Positions 5,910-15,800 of a DNA stretch of 35,657 bases are shown piece after piece. The notes below the pieces were generated by a model. The model saw only the letters and a list, made by a program, of their open reading frames with translations. It ran no database searches and was not told where the DNA came from. The DNA comes from an uncultured Caryophanales bacterium. GTDB taxonomy: Bacteria > Bacillota_I > Bacilli_A > RF39 > UBA660. Within the stretch, counting starts at the first letter, position 1, and each line of letters starts with the position of its first letter. The DNA lies in NCBI GenBank assembly GCA_946623125.1, contig CAMOQR010000014.1:1-35657 (forward strand), read 5' to 3'. Made by a program: the position numbers and the translations under genes.

Positions 5910-8864
5910 TTATATAAATTCTTCATGATCTTCTAATCTTACACTTACTAGTTTCGAAACACCAGATTCTTGCATTGTTATTCCATATAAAGTATTTGCA
6001 TATTCCATTGTTTTTTTCTTATGTGTAATAATTAGGAATTGTGTCTTATTTTTATAGTGATTTAAATATTTACCAAATTGAGAAACATTTGCTTCATCTA
6101 AGGCTGCTTCTACTTCATCAAATAAGCAGAATGGTACAGTTCTTACATTTAATATGGCAAATAATAAACTGATTGCAGTTAGAGTTTTTTCTCCTCCTGA
6201 TAGAAGAGAAATTGTTGTTAATTTTTTTCCTGGAGGGGATGCAACAATTTCTATACCTGTTGTTAGTAAATCATCAGGATCTGTTAGTTTTAAATCAGCA
6301 TTTCCTCCGCTAAATAATTCTTTAAATACTTTTTTGAATTCTTCTTTAATTTTTTCAAATGTTGTTTGGAACTCTTCTTTCATGACCTCATCCATCTCTC
6401 TCATAATTTCAAGTAACGTATCTTCTGCATTTTTTAGGTCATTTTTTTGTTTTTGTAAATATTCATATCTAGTATTTACTCTTTCGTATTCTTCAATAGA
6501 GTCTAGATTTACCATTCCTATTCTTTTCATATTCTCTCTATATACTAAAACTTTTTTTCTAGCCTCTTCTGGTTCTATATCTAAAATAAAATCACTTTTT
6601 GCTCTTTCAAAAGTACATTCATGATCTGTTGATAAGACATTTAACATATTATCTAATTTTACATCTGCTCGATTTATTTTTATATCTAAATCCTTTGATT
6701 CTTTTTCTAATAATCTTAGATGCTGATTTTTCATTTTTTCTTCTGCTTGACTATCTTCTATTTTTTGTTTCAATCGACTTATCTCATTATTAATACTTTG
6801 AATTTTGATTTCTAATTCTTCTTTTCTTGTGGTTTTTTCATGGTATTTTCGAATAAGTTCTTCTTCTTTATCACTAATTGTGTTTGCTTTAATTGCATCC
6901 ATTGCTTCTAGATTTCTTTGTACTAATAATTGTTCTTCCATCTTTTGTCTAGATTCTTTTTGCTTATTTTCTATTGTCTCTTTTTTGTCAACTAATTCTT
7001 TTGATTTTTGGAATAGTTTTGATTCTAATTGACTCATTTCTTTGGCGTTTTCTTGCAATTCTAACTGAATCTCTTCTTCTTCTTTCTTTAAAAGATTTTT
7101 TCTTTCTTCTAGACGTTTCCACTCTTGCTTTAGTAAAATTGTACTTTTTACTTTTACTTCTGATCCTCCAGTTAGAGAGCCTCCTACGTTTACTACGTCT
7201 CCTTCTAAAGTAACAATTTTATACCTTGCTCCTATTATATGGGAAATTCTTGTTGCAGCATCTATATTTGTTACAACCAATACATTTCCTAATTGGTTTT
7301 TCATAATAGAATCATATTCTTGATTATAGTAAGATAGGTCTGACATAATACCTAAAAAATCTGAACTATTATTTATCATATTCAAAGTATTATTATCTAC
7401 ATATCTTGGTTTTATAATCGATAAAGGAAAAAAAGTTGCTCTGCCTAAGTGATTCTCCTTTAGATATTGAATGGCTTTTTTTGAACTATCTTCGTCTTTT
7501 GTAATAATAAAGTTTTTACAACTTTGTATTGCGGTATTTAGGGCTTTTACAAATTTATCATCGCATGATAATAGATTCGCAATTGTATTATAAATTCCTG
7601 TTAACTCTTTATTATTTAATACTTTTTTTATACTATTTGGAATATCAGTACCTTGTTCTATTTCTAATTGTAAATTATTCATTTGATGATTAATGGAAAT
7701 TAATTCTTGATTATGCTTAGAATAATCATTCATCCACATTTCTTTTTTTGCTTGGCAATCTGCTATTTTCTTTTCTAATAGGTTCGTTTCTTCTTTTTTT
7801 ATTTCATATTCATTTGATAATGCTTTTATTTCTGCTTCCATTATTGTAATTGATGAGGCATTTTTTTCTTTTTCTTCCATTAATTTACGAATTTCTTCTA
7901 TTACTTTTTCTTCTTCTGTTTCATTCTTACTTTTTTCTTTTAGTAGTTCTTTTTCTCCTTCAATTCTTGTTTTTTCTTCTATTACTATTAATAATTCTCT
8001 TTGATAGTCTTTCGTTTCTTTTTCTAATTTTTCTAATCTATTATTATCTTCTAATGATTTTACATCTGTTGCGTTTGATTCATTAGAAAGAAGTATTATT
8101 TCATTATCTATTTTTTCTTTTCTTTCTCTATTTTGTTCTAATTCGTGATTGATATTTTCAATATCATAGGCTAATAAGGCAACTTCATATTTATCTAGAC
8201 CTTTTTTGTTTTCTAAATATTCCTTGGCTTTTTCACTTTGTATTTTTAATGGTCCAACTTGATTTTCTAATTCTATAATAATATCATTTACACGATCCAT
8301 ATTATTATGTGTTTTTTCTAGTTTCCTTAGGGCTTCTTCTTTTCTTTTTTTATATTTTAGAATTCCTGATGCTTCTTCAAATATTACTCTTCTATCTTGG
8401 GATGAATTTGATAAAATTTTATCTACTTCTCCTTGTGAAATAATATTATAGGATTCTTTTCCCATTCCTGTATCTAGTAATAAATTTGTAATATCTTTTA
8501 ATCGGCATTTTTCATTATTTAAGTAATATTCATTTTCTCCGCTTCGATATACTTTTCTTTTAATTGATATTTCTGTATATGGGATATTTAAATAGTGATC
8601 TGTATTATCAAAGATTAATTCTACGCTTGCAACATTTAGGGGATTTCTTGATTTGGAACCAGAAAATATAACTTCTGACATGGAACCTTCTCCACGTAAT
8701 GATTTAACGGATTGTTCACCAAGTACCCATCTTACTGCATCTACTATATTACTTTTCCCAGATCCATTTGGTCCTACAATACAAGTTATTTTATCATCTA
8801 ATTTTAATTCTATCTTATCTGCAAAAGATTTAAATCCACTTGTTACAATTCCTTTTAAATACAT
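5910..8864 (-). CDS. smc: Chromosome condensation ATPase Smc, short-armed
   Basis: Smc dimers with ScpA/ScpB extrude DNA loops and help segregate chromosomes. The 984-residue protein shows the Walker A GPNGSGKSN (31-39), a coiled-coil arm (about 170-405), a hinge (about 407-568 with GDVVNVGGSLTGGS), a returning arm, the ABC signature LLSGGEKTL (887-895), Walker B CLFDEVEAALDEAN and a final ITHKK switch. Both head halves and the hinge are intact, so this is a complete Smc. It is about 200 residues shorter than B. subtilis Smc (1186), and the loss falls in the arms. The ATG at 8864 follows AGGGTGAAG and gives the usual MYLKxIxxxGFKSF start; the longer frame from 8912 begins in the promoter. scpA and scpB are not in this window. 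It is transcribed alone from its own promoter. Confidence 0.95.
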   Translation of the reverse strand: MYLKGIVTSGFKSFADKIELKLDDKITCIVGPNGSGKSNIVDAVRWVLGEQSVKSLRGEGSMSEVIFSGSKSRNPLNVASVELIFDNTDHYLNIPYTEISIKRKVYRSGENEYYLNNEKCRLKDITNLLLDTGMGKESYNIISQGEVDKILSNSSQDRRVIFEEASGILKYKKRKEEALRKLEKTHNNMDRVNDIIIELENQVGPLKIQSEKAKEYLENKKGLDKYEVALLAYDIENINHELEQNRERKEKIDNEIILLSNESNATDVKSLEDNNRLEKLEKETKDYQRELLIVIEEKTRIEGEKELLKEKSKNETEEEKVIEEIRKLMEEKEKNASSITIMEAEIKALSNEYEIKKEETNLLEKKIADCQAKKEMWMNDYSKHNQELISINHQMNNLQLEIEQGTDIPNSIKKVLNNKELTGIYNTIANLLSCDDKFVKALNTAIQSCKNFIITKDEDSSKKAIQYLKENHLGRATFFPLSIIKPRYVDNNTLNMINNSSDFLGIMSDLSYYNQEYDSIMKNQLGNVLVVTNIDAATRISHIIGARYKIVTLEGDVVNVGGSLTGGSEVKVKSTILLKQEWKRLEERKNLLKKEEEEIQLELQENAKEMSQLESKLFQKSKELVDKKETIENKQKESRQKMEEQLLVQRNLEAMDAIKANTISDKEEELIRKYHEKTTRKEELEIKIQSINNEISRLKQKIEDSQAEEKMKNQHLRLLEKESKDLDIKINRADVKLDNMLNVLSTDHECTFERAKSDFILDIEPEEARKKVLVYRENMKRIGMVNLDSIEEYERVNTRYEYLQKQKNDLKNAEDTLLEIMREMDEVMKEEFQTTFEKIKEEFKKVFKELFSGGNADLKLTDPDDLLTTGIEIVASPPGKKLTTISLLSGGEKTLTAISLLFAILNVRTVPFCLFDEVEAALDEANVSQFGKYLNHYKNKTQFLIITHKKKTMEYANTLYGITMQESGVSKLVSVRLEDHEEFI

Positions 8865-8883
8865 AATCTTCACCCTATTTATG

Positions 8884-8912
8884 ATTATACAATAAAATAT
8901 AGGGTTTCTCAA
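8884..8912 (-). promoter_or_regulatory. Sigma-A type promoter for smc
   Basis: TTGAGA (8907-8912), 17 bases, then TATAAT (8884-8889) on the minus strand. The leader to the smc ATG is short and carries AGGGTGAAG. Confidence 0.85.
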
Positions 8913-8921
8913 ATGTTTTCC

Positions 8922-9755
8922 TTAATCTTCTTTTAATAATTCTTCTAGTGTCACTAACTGATATCCTTTTTTCTTTATATAGTCAATTGTTATTTGTAAT
9001 TCTTCTTCCATATAATTGTCTATGGCAATTATCATGGCATTTTCTAGATGATTCTTTACTTCTTGATATAAATTTTTCTTAGTTATACTCTTTTTTATTG
9101 TATGATATTTTTCTTTTTTACAAAAATCTAATAGTTTTTTATTTTCATATTCTGTAAAACAAAATTTAGATGGTTGATTTGTAATGGTATTTAAATAGGA
9201 TATTGATGTTTTTAAAAATATTTCTTCATAGTTATTTTCATAACTTAATATTTCTAGTTCATATTCTTTTAATTGTTTAATCCAATTATAATTGTTTTCT
9301 AGTAAGGATCCATCTATAAAAAAAGTTGCTTTTGAATTTGTTTTTTCTAATATATGAAGAGTTTTTTGATAATCTTTTTTTTCAGATGTAATAAAAATGA
9401 TAGATATTTGTTTTTTATTTGGATTTCCTTTTGTTATATATTTATCATAGTTATCTTCTATAGAGATTGTTGGTTTTACATTATTTATAATGGTATAAAG
9501 TTCATTATAAGATCCATTTTTTTTCATTTCATGATAGGTTTTTTCGTAATTAATACTTTTTCCATAAATACCAGGTATCATTTCGTTTTCTGTTATTTTG
9601 GCATCTACTGGATCTATGGCATATTTTTTTTCACTATCTTTTATTTGTTGCATGATTGGATCTTTTTCTCTTAGTATTAATAAAGACTTATTTGTATAAT
9701 ACATGGAGATCATCATAAACAGTATGATTCCTGCTATTTTTGATACTTTTCTCAT
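8922..9755 (-). CDS. Membrane-anchored polysaccharide-deacetylase-like protein, probably inactive
   Basis: The 277-residue protein has one N-terminal membrane anchor (about 7-22), so the rest is expected outside the cell. The C-terminal part (about 115-277) follows a NodB/carbohydrate-esterase-4 pattern: a beta strand QISIIFIT, then SKATFFIDG (141-149), which is the classic ATFF strand, and an ending YQLVTLEELL as in many deacetylases. However, the TFDDG metal Asp pair is replaced by FITSEK and no HxxxH metal motif is seen where expected (SYENNYEE). Catalytic deacetylation is therefore unlikely, and a glycan-binding or scaffold role is possible. The segment before it (about 45-110, with IPGIYGKSINYEKTY) looks like a small separate domain. 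It lies just upstream of the smc promoter. Fold confidence is moderate to good. Confidence 0.65.
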   Translation of the reverse strand: MRKVSKIAGIILFMMISMYYTNKSLLILREKDPIMQQIKDSEKKYAIDPVDAKITENEMIPGIYGKSINYEKTYHEMKKNGSYNELYTIINNVKPTISIEDNYDKYITKGNPNKKQISIIFITSEKKDYQKTLHILEKTNSKATFFIDGSLLENNYNWIKQLKEYELEILSYENNYEEIFLKTSISYLNTITNQPSKFCFTEYENKKLLDFCKKEKYHTIKKSITKKNLYQEVKNHLENAMIIAIDNYMEEELQITIDYIKKKGYQLVTLEELLKED

Positions 9756-9775
9756 TCAATCACCTATTTATTTAT

Positions 9776-9806
9776 ATGAAAAAAAAGATTCACTCATGAA
9801 TCTTTT
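9776..9806 (-). terminator. Terminator after the small Asn/Thr-rich membrane gene
   Basis: A 10-bp stem AAAAGATTCA / TGAATCTTTT with loop CTCA is followed by a U run on the minus strand. It overlaps the last codon of the gene at 9805. Confidence 0.85.
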
Positions 9807-10140
9807 ATGCATTATTTGCTCTTTTATAAATATAAGTTGTCCCTGCTGTTAAAAGTATGATTCCTATTATGATACTTTTACTTCCAAAACTTGAAGTATC
9901 TTGTACAACTACTGATTGTTCTTGATTATTATATGTTGTCGTATTATTAGTTGTTGTTTCCGTATTTTCTTCTGTATTATAGTTTCTTGTATTATTGTTA
10001 TTATCAATTGTTTTTACTTCTAAATTATTGTTATTATTTGGATTTGTTGTTTGATTTGCTCTTTTACCAATATTTGATAATAAAATAATAATGATAATGA
10101 TTAAGATTGCAATAAAAATCCATTTTAATAATCCTTTCAT
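9805..10140 (-). CDS. Small two-span membrane protein with Asn/Thr-rich linker
   Basis: I do not recognise this 111-residue protein. It has a strong N-terminal hydrophobic span (about 6-24, many Ile), a low-complexity polar middle dominated by Asn and Thr (about 28-75, with runs such as NPNNNNN and NNTTTYNN), the segment VVVQDTSSFGS, then a second hydrophobic span (IIIGIILLTAGTTYIY) and a KRANNA tail. The C-terminal layout (short motif, hydrophobic span, basic residues) recalls cell-wall sorting signals, but there is no LPXTG and it equally fits a plain two-helix membrane protein with an extracellular loop. The start has GGGAGG nine bases upstream. It has its own extended -10 promoter and terminator and is therefore monocistronic. 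Confidence 0.65.
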   Translation of the reverse strand: MKGLLKWIFIAILIIIIIILLSNIGKRANQTTNPNNNNNLEVKTIDNNNNTRNYNTEENTETTTNNTTTYNNQEQSVVVQDTSSFGSKSIIIGIILLTAGTTYIYKRANNA

Positions 10141-10167
10141 ACGCTTTTCCTCCCTTTATAGTTTTTT

Positions 10168-10176
10168 ATTATAACA
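10168..10176 (-). promoter_or_regulatory. Extended -10 promoter for the small membrane gene
   Basis: TGTTATAAT reads on the minus strand: TATAAT at 10168-10173 preceded by TGN. There is no good -35 because the upstream bases belong to the pnp terminator. Confidence 0.6.
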
Positions 10177-10206
10177 TAAAAAAACAGGAATTGTTCCTGT
10201 TTTTTT
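10177..10206 (-). terminator. Terminator of the rpsO-pnp operon
   Basis: A 7-bp stem ACAGGAA / TTCCTGT with loop TTG is flanked by a U run on both strands. It starts right after the pnp stop. Confidence 0.85.
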
Positions 10207-10207
10207 C

Positions 10208-12403
10208 TTATTCTTCTATTTTTGTTTCTTTTTCAGTTGGTTCTTCTTTTACTTCCTTTTTCTTTGGTTTTGGAAGGGCATCGCGTCTTGAAAAGTTTTG
10301 TCTACCTTTTTTATCTGTTCCTAAGGCTTTTACCATGATTTCATCTCCAACAGAAACTACATCCCCTGCTTTTTCTACTCTTTCATGAGCAAGTTGAGAT
10401 ACATGAACAAGACCTTCGCATCCTGGCCATAATTGAACAAAGCATCCAAAGTCTTCTACTTTTACAACTTTTGCATCATATATTTTTCCAACTTCTACTT
10501 CTCTTACGATTTCTTCAATCATTTGTTTTGTTTTTTCAATGATTTCTTTGTCACTATGATAAATAATAACTCTTCCATCATCTTCTAGTTCAACTTTTAC
10601 CGCATTAATATTGGTTACTTCTGTTACATTTGATGCTTCACAAATAATTTTCGTAATCGTTTCTCCGCCTTTACCAATTACGTCTTTAATCTTTGCTGGG
10701 TTAATCATAAATGTTTCCATCTTAGGAGCATATTTTGATACTTCTTTTCTAGGTTCTTTAATTTGTTTTTGAATTACTTTTAGTATTTCCATTCTGGCTT
10801 TTTTTGCTTGAGCAAGTGCTTCTTTTAGTATTTCTTTTGTAATTCCACTAATTTTAATATCCATTTGAAGGGCGGTAATTCCATTTTCTGTTCCTGCTAC
10901 CTTAAAGTCCATATCTCCTAAATGATCTTCCATTCCTTGTATATCTGTTAATATTGTATAGTCATCTTCATGTGTAATTAGACCCATAGCAATTCCAGCA
11001 ACTGGTGCCTTAATTGGAACTCCTGCTGCCATAAGTGACATACAACCTGCACAAATACTTGCTTGAGAGGAACTTCCATTTGATTCTAGAATTTCTGATA
11101 CGACACGGATTGTGTATGGGAATTCTTCTTCACTTGGTATTACTTGAGCAAGTGCTTTTTCGCCTAAGGCTCCATGTCCTATCTCACGTCTTCCTGGTGC
11201 GCCATATCTTCCTGTTTCTCCAACAGAGAATTGTGGGAAGTTATAATGTAGCATAAATCTTTTTTGATCTTCCATAGAAAGTCCATCTATAATTTGATGT
11301 TCATTTAATGCTCCTAGAGTTGTAATGGATAAACTTTGTGTCTCTCCTCTTGTAAATAAGGCTGATCCATGGGTTCTTGGAAGAAGATCAATATCAGTAG
11401 ATAATGGTCTAATTTCATCCATTTTTCTTCCATCTGCACGTAATCCTTCTTTAACAACGATACTTCTAAATAAATTGTATTCTATTTCTTGTACAACCAT
11501 TTCCCCTTTAACAAGAAGTTCTTTTAGTTCTTCTTCTTTCATATGGTCTTCATTTTCTTTTGTAAGTAATTCTTTTACTTCTTCTTTTAATGCGTCGATT
11601 GCAGCATATTTTTCTAATTTTTCTTTTATTCTTAGGGCTTTATCCATTCTTTCTGAAATAAGATTTGTTATTCTTTCCTTTAACTCTGGTTCTGGTACTA
11701 GAGTTTCATATTCCATTTTTTCTTCCCCAATATCTGCAATGATTTTTTCTTCAAATGCAATAAGCTCTTTTACTGCTTCATGTCCAAACATTAATGCATC
11801 AAGCATTACATCTTCTGATACTTGTTTTGCACTTGATTCTACCATATTAATAGCGTCTTTTGTTCCAGCAACTGTTAACTCAAGTTCTGATATTTCACAT
11901 TGTTCTGGTGTTGGATTTATTACAAATTCTCCATTTACTCTTCCAACTTTTACCCCAGCAATTGGTCCATTAAATGGTATTTTTGAAATAGATACCGCAA
12001 GTGATGATGCAAGCATTGCTGTTAATTCTGGAGAACAATCTTGATCAACAGATAAAACTGTTGAAATAATTTGTACTTCATTTTTAAATCCTTCAGGGAA
12101 TAGTGGTCTCATAGGACGATCAATCATTCTTGCAGCAAGAGTTGCGGCCTCACTTGGTCTTCCTTCTCTTTTGATAAATCCTCCAGGAATTTTTCCAACA
12201 GAATATAATTTTTCTTGATAATTAACAGTTAACGGAAAAAAATCACTTAAAAGATTTACGTTTTTTGATACTACAGCAGCAGTTAATATAACAGTATCAT
12301 TATATCTTACTAATACTGCTCCATCTGCTTGTTTTGCTAATTCTCCGTGTTCTACAATAATTTTTCTTCCATGAAAATCTAATTCATATGTTTTCTTATT
12401 CAT
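10208..12403 (-). CDS. pnp: Polyribonucleotide nucleotidyltransferase (PNPase)
   Basis: PNPase degrades RNA 3' to 5' by phosphorolysis and can also add nucleotides. The 731-residue protein has the standard order: first RNase PH domain (with [12 protein letters not shown]), an all-helical linker, the second RNase PH domain ([37 protein letters not shown]), a KH domain (VIGKGGETI) and an S1 domain ([18 protein letters not shown]), then a Lys/Glu-rich tail. Length is normal. The start used is the ATG behind GGAAAAGAGG; a frame ten codons longer starts inside the rpsO terminator stem region. It follows rpsO, as in many bacteria, with a terminator-like hairpin between them. Identification is firm. 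Confidence 0.97.
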   Translation of the reverse strand: MNKKTYELDFHGRKIIVEHGELAKQADGAVLVRYNDTVILTAAVVSKNVNLLSDFFPLTVNYQEKLYSVGKIPGGFIKREGRPSEAATLAARMIDRPMRPLFPEGFKNEVQIISTVLSVDQDCSPELTAMLASSLAVSISKIPFNGPIAGVKVGRVNGEFVINPTPEQCEISELELTVAGTKDAINMVESSAKQVSEDVMLDALMFGHEAVKELIAFEEKIIADIGEEKMEYETLVPEPELKERITNLISERMDKALRIKEKLEKYAAIDALKEEVKELLTKENEDHMKEEELKELLVKGEMVVQEIEYNLFRSIVVKEGLRADGRKMDEIRPLSTDIDLLPRTHGSALFTRGETQSLSITTLGALNEHQIIDGLSMEDQKRFMLHYNFPQFSVGETGRYGAPGRREIGHGALGEKALAQVIPSEEEFPYTIRVVSEILESNGSSSQASICAGCMSLMAAGVPIKAPVAGIAMGLITHEDDYTILTDIQGMEDHLGDMDFKVAGTENGITALQMDIKISGITKEILKEALAQAKKARMEILKVIQKQIKEPRKEVSKYAPKMETFMINPAKIKDVIGKGGETITKIICEASNVTEVTNINAVKVELEDDGRVIIYHSDKEIIEKTKQMIEEIVREVEVGKIYDAKVVKVEDFGCFVQLWPGCEGLVHVSQLAHERVEKAGDVVSVGDEIMVKALGTDKKGRQNFSRRDALPKPKKKEVKEEPTEKETKIEE

Positions 12404-12418
12404 TTTTACCTCTTTTCC

Positions 12419-12449
12419 AAAAAAAATAGACACTGAAAAAATGTGTCTA
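12419..12449 (-). terminator. Intergenic terminator-like hairpin between rpsO and pnp
   Basis: TAGACAC / GTGTCTA (7 bp, loop of nine) is followed on the minus strand by eight U residues. It sits between the rpsO stop and the pnp ribosome site, so only part of the transcripts would be expected to continue into pnp. Confidence 0.75.
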
Positions 12450-12716
12450 CTTTCTTAATCCCAATTTTTTAATTACTTCACGATAACTTTGAATATCTCT
12501 TTTTGCTAAGTATTGTAACATATTTCTACGTTGACCTACTTTCTTTAAAAGACCTCTACGTGAATGATAATCATGAGTATGAACTTTTAAATGTTCTGTT
12601 AAATCATCAATTTCTTTTGAAAGAATTGCGATTTGAACTTCTGCAGAACCTGTATCATTCTCATTTTTGGCAAATTCTTTAATTAATTTTTGTTTTTCTT
12701 CTTTTGTTAATGCCAT
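12447..12716 (-). CDS. rpsO: 30S ribosomal protein S15
   Basis: S15 binds a junction in 16S rRNA and helps to assemble the platform of the small subunit. The 89-residue length is the family norm. Typical stretches are visible: [26 protein letters not shown] and [11 protein letters not shown], the helices that contact rRNA. The start MALTKEEK follows AAAGGAAGTG; the open frame runs nine codons further but has no ribosome site there. It has a strong promoter immediately upstream, a structured leader that could be the feedback target of S15 itself, and a terminator-like hairpin before pnp. Identification is firm. Confidence 0.97.
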   Translation of the reverse strand: MALTKEEKQKLIKEFAKNENDTGSAEVQIAILSKEIDDLTEHLKVHTHDYHSRRGLLKKVGQRRNMLQYLAKRDIQSYREVIKKLGLRK

Positions 12717-12741
12717 ATTTACACTTCCTTTCTTTGCATTC

Positions 12742-12792
12742 ACCTAAACCAAGTAAATAGTCGGAAATTCTATAAACCTCGTTTGGGTAGGT
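12742..12792 (-). promoter_or_regulatory. Structured 5' leader of rpsO, candidate S15 autoregulation site
   Basis: Read on the minus strand, ACCTA..CCAA (5' end) pairs with TTGG..TAGGT near 12742-12752, enclosing a second stem GTTTATAG / CTATTTAC with two U-U mismatches. The leader precedes the rpsO ribosome site. Known rpsO leaders in several bacteria bind S15, but their structures differ. The pairing is seen; the regulatory role is inferred. Confidence 0.45.
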
Positions 12793-12798
12793 ATTTGT

Positions 12799-12827
12799 AT
12801 TATACTATGCTTTTCTTATGAATGCAA
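12799..12827 (-). promoter_or_regulatory. Sigma-A type promoter for rpsO-pnp
   Basis: TTGCAT (12822-12827), 17 bases, TATAAT (12799-12804) on the minus strand. The -35 box lies directly after the stop of the upstream large gene. Confidence 0.85.
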
Positions 12828-12828
12828 G

Positions 12829-15800
12829 TTATTTTGCCTTTGGATGTTCAATTTCTCCAAAAATACTTTCATAATAATTTTCTAGATAAGTTACATATTC
12901 TTCGTCTGATTCATTATTTTCTCTTACTCTAGGTTTTTTAAAATTTGTCCCAGGAATATATTCATTATCTAATAAATCTTCTGCTTTTTCTTGTCGATTT
13001 TTGTCTTTAAATTCTATTTCTTTATACTCAATCTTATATGGAGAATATGGGTTATTGGCATTTCCAATAATATATTCTAAGTCACCTGGATCTAAAATAT
13101 AATAGTTTTCTCCATTTATTTGTACCTCTTCTACCGTTGATGATAATCGGAATTGATTAAAAATATCTTTTTTTACAAATACAATTCCTTTATCTTCATT
13201 TGTTTTATATAATGTAATCGTTTTTCTTGCATTTTCATTTTCTGCAGGTTTCATTTTCCTTACATTAATTTTAATATCTTCATATTCCACTTTATATGGT
13301 TTTTTGTTTCTATTTGCTTTAGATATTATTTCTGTTAAATCTCTATTATCTATTACATAATAAGATTCTCCATCTATTATTACTTCTTCTACATCTGCTT
13401 TAATTTGTAATTTATCAAAATCTTCTTTTTTAATATATAGTTTTTCTGTATTCAATTCATTACGATAAATCTTTAGAGTTCTTTTTGCTTTTTCATTCTC
13501 AGCAGGTTTCATATTCTCGGAGTTTAGATAGATATCTTTATATACGATTTTATATGGATGATAACGATTATTGGCATTTCCAATGATATATTCTAAATCT
13601 CCTGGATCAATTACGTAATATATTTCATTATTTATTTCTACTTTTTCTACTGTTGCTTGAAGACTAAAGTGCTTGAAGATATCTTTTTTTACAAAGAATA
13701 CATCTGGTTGTTTACTATTTTTAAATATTTCTATTTCTTCTGTTGCTTCTTCATTTTTTGCTGGTCTCATATTTATTGAGTCCATTGGAATATCTTTAAA
13801 TACTACCTTATAAGGTGCATATTTATTATTGGCATTTCCAACAATATATGCTAAGTCTTTTTCATCAATGACATAGCATGGTAATCCACTTATTAATACC
13901 TCTTCTACACTAGTATTGAGGTTAAATTTTTCAAATAAATCTTTTCTAACATACCATTTTTCTGTATCTTTTTCATTTCGATATATTGTAAAGACTTCTG
14001 TTGCTTTATCATTTTTAGCAACTTTCATGTTTCTGGCATTTATTTCTACATCTTTATATGTTACCTCATATGGAATATCTGATTTTTCTGCCATTCCTAG
14101 AAGGTAAGATAAATCTCCTCTATCAATTACATAACAGGAAATTCCACTGATAATTACTTCTTCCACATCTAAATCTAGATTTAAATCTTCATATACTTTT
14201 CTACGGATATATAACATATCAGGTTGTAATTTATTTCGATAGATAATTAATTTTTTCTTTTCTATTAATTCATCTGTTTTGGCAAGCGTTATTTCTCCAT
14301 CATATAATAGATCATTTTCATTTAATTTGATATCTCTATAAAAAATAACATATGGATCATCATCATTATTTGCTCCATTTAATATATCAATAACATCGGA
14401 TGTTTTCATTTCATAAATGTTTTTACCATTATCCATTTCAATTACATATTTAGGTACGGGAACATGAAACTTTTTAAATACTTTTTTTGTTGTAAAAATT
14501 CTTCCTGTATCATTAATATCTCTATAGAAGACTACCTCATCAACTTTTTTATCATCTATAACATATTCTTCTATCTTCTCGGTATCTTTCATAGTATCAG
14601 TTTTCCTTTCTTCTATTACTTCTTCTTTCATCTCTTCAAAATGGGTATCAAAAGTATTTGTTTCATACATATTGTACAAATTTACATCTTTACTTGCTTC
14701 CTCAGAGTCTAGTAATTTAATTGCAGGGGCCACATAATAATCATTTCCTCTAGTTTGAAGGTTTTTTATTATTTCTTTTCGTTCTTTTTCTGTTACTTCT
14801 TTTCCTTCTTTATTTCTTACTTCGTTAATTGCTTCTGCAATTGTTTCGTATGATATTTCATCAATATATGTTGAATTTGCTAGAGCATTTTTATAAAATT
14901 CAATTTCTGCTTCTTTTGTTTTTAATTCTCTTTTTCCTGCACCTAATCCCATTTTTTGTAATAGTTTTATAGCCTCCATTAGAGGATCTGTAATTCTTCC
15001 AGGATTGCTGTTTTCTACATTTTCATAATAGTCATTTGTTGACATAATTAATGATGTTGGGATACTGATTACTTCTGGTGAGTGAGCATAAATATCGTTT
15101 TCAATTGGAACTAAGAATGAATTGAAACAATTTCTTGTATTTCCATTTCCTATATCAGTGGCGATATCAATTAAAGCAATATTATCGATATCATATCTTG
15201 AATCTTTTATTCTTAGAATATTCTTTTGCTGTTTTCCATTGGAATAGGTAAAACAGTCAATTCCTGCTTTTCTTAAAACAATGGAATAAAAATTAGATAA
15301 TTCTTCGCAACTTTTTTTATTTTTATTGTAAATTTTATTTAGTTGTGATTCTTCTATTACTGGTTCCTTATTATTTTTGGTATTTAAAATTAAATCTTTT
15401 AAATACTCTTCTACATATACAATTCTTTCTAATGGAGAATAATCATATTCATCCATATGCTTTATTAACTCATCGATTTCTGTTAATTGTTTTACATAAT
15501 CATTTAATTCTTGTTCTTCACATACTTCTGTATCTGAATAATAATTTACTCCTTCTGTATATGGTTCTCTTTGATATTGACTTAGTATTTCATTACTAGT
15601 TGTATATTTTACTTTGATTGGATTATTTATTATGTTTTGTAGTCTTTCAAAATCTGTCTTTTGATCTATAACTGGATTTCCTAGTAATTCTATTTCAATT
15701 TCATCTGATACGTCGTTTTCTTTTAATTGTTGGAATAATTCTGCATAATAATCTGTATCATAATAGTCAATATATAATTTATCATATTTATTTTCTTGTA

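Noticed and set aside
6154-6624. 156-residue open frame opposite smc
   Set aside because: It lies antisense to the conserved C-terminal head of Smc and has no ribosome site or promoter.
11325-12044. 239-residue open frame opposite pnp
   Set aside because: It is a Ser-rich shadow of the pnp coding strand, with no ribosome site and no recognisable domain.
13042-14544. CRISPR array or recent tandem duplication
   Set aside because: Units are 258 bp, diverged in DNA and in frame within a single gene; there are no short identical repeats with spacers.
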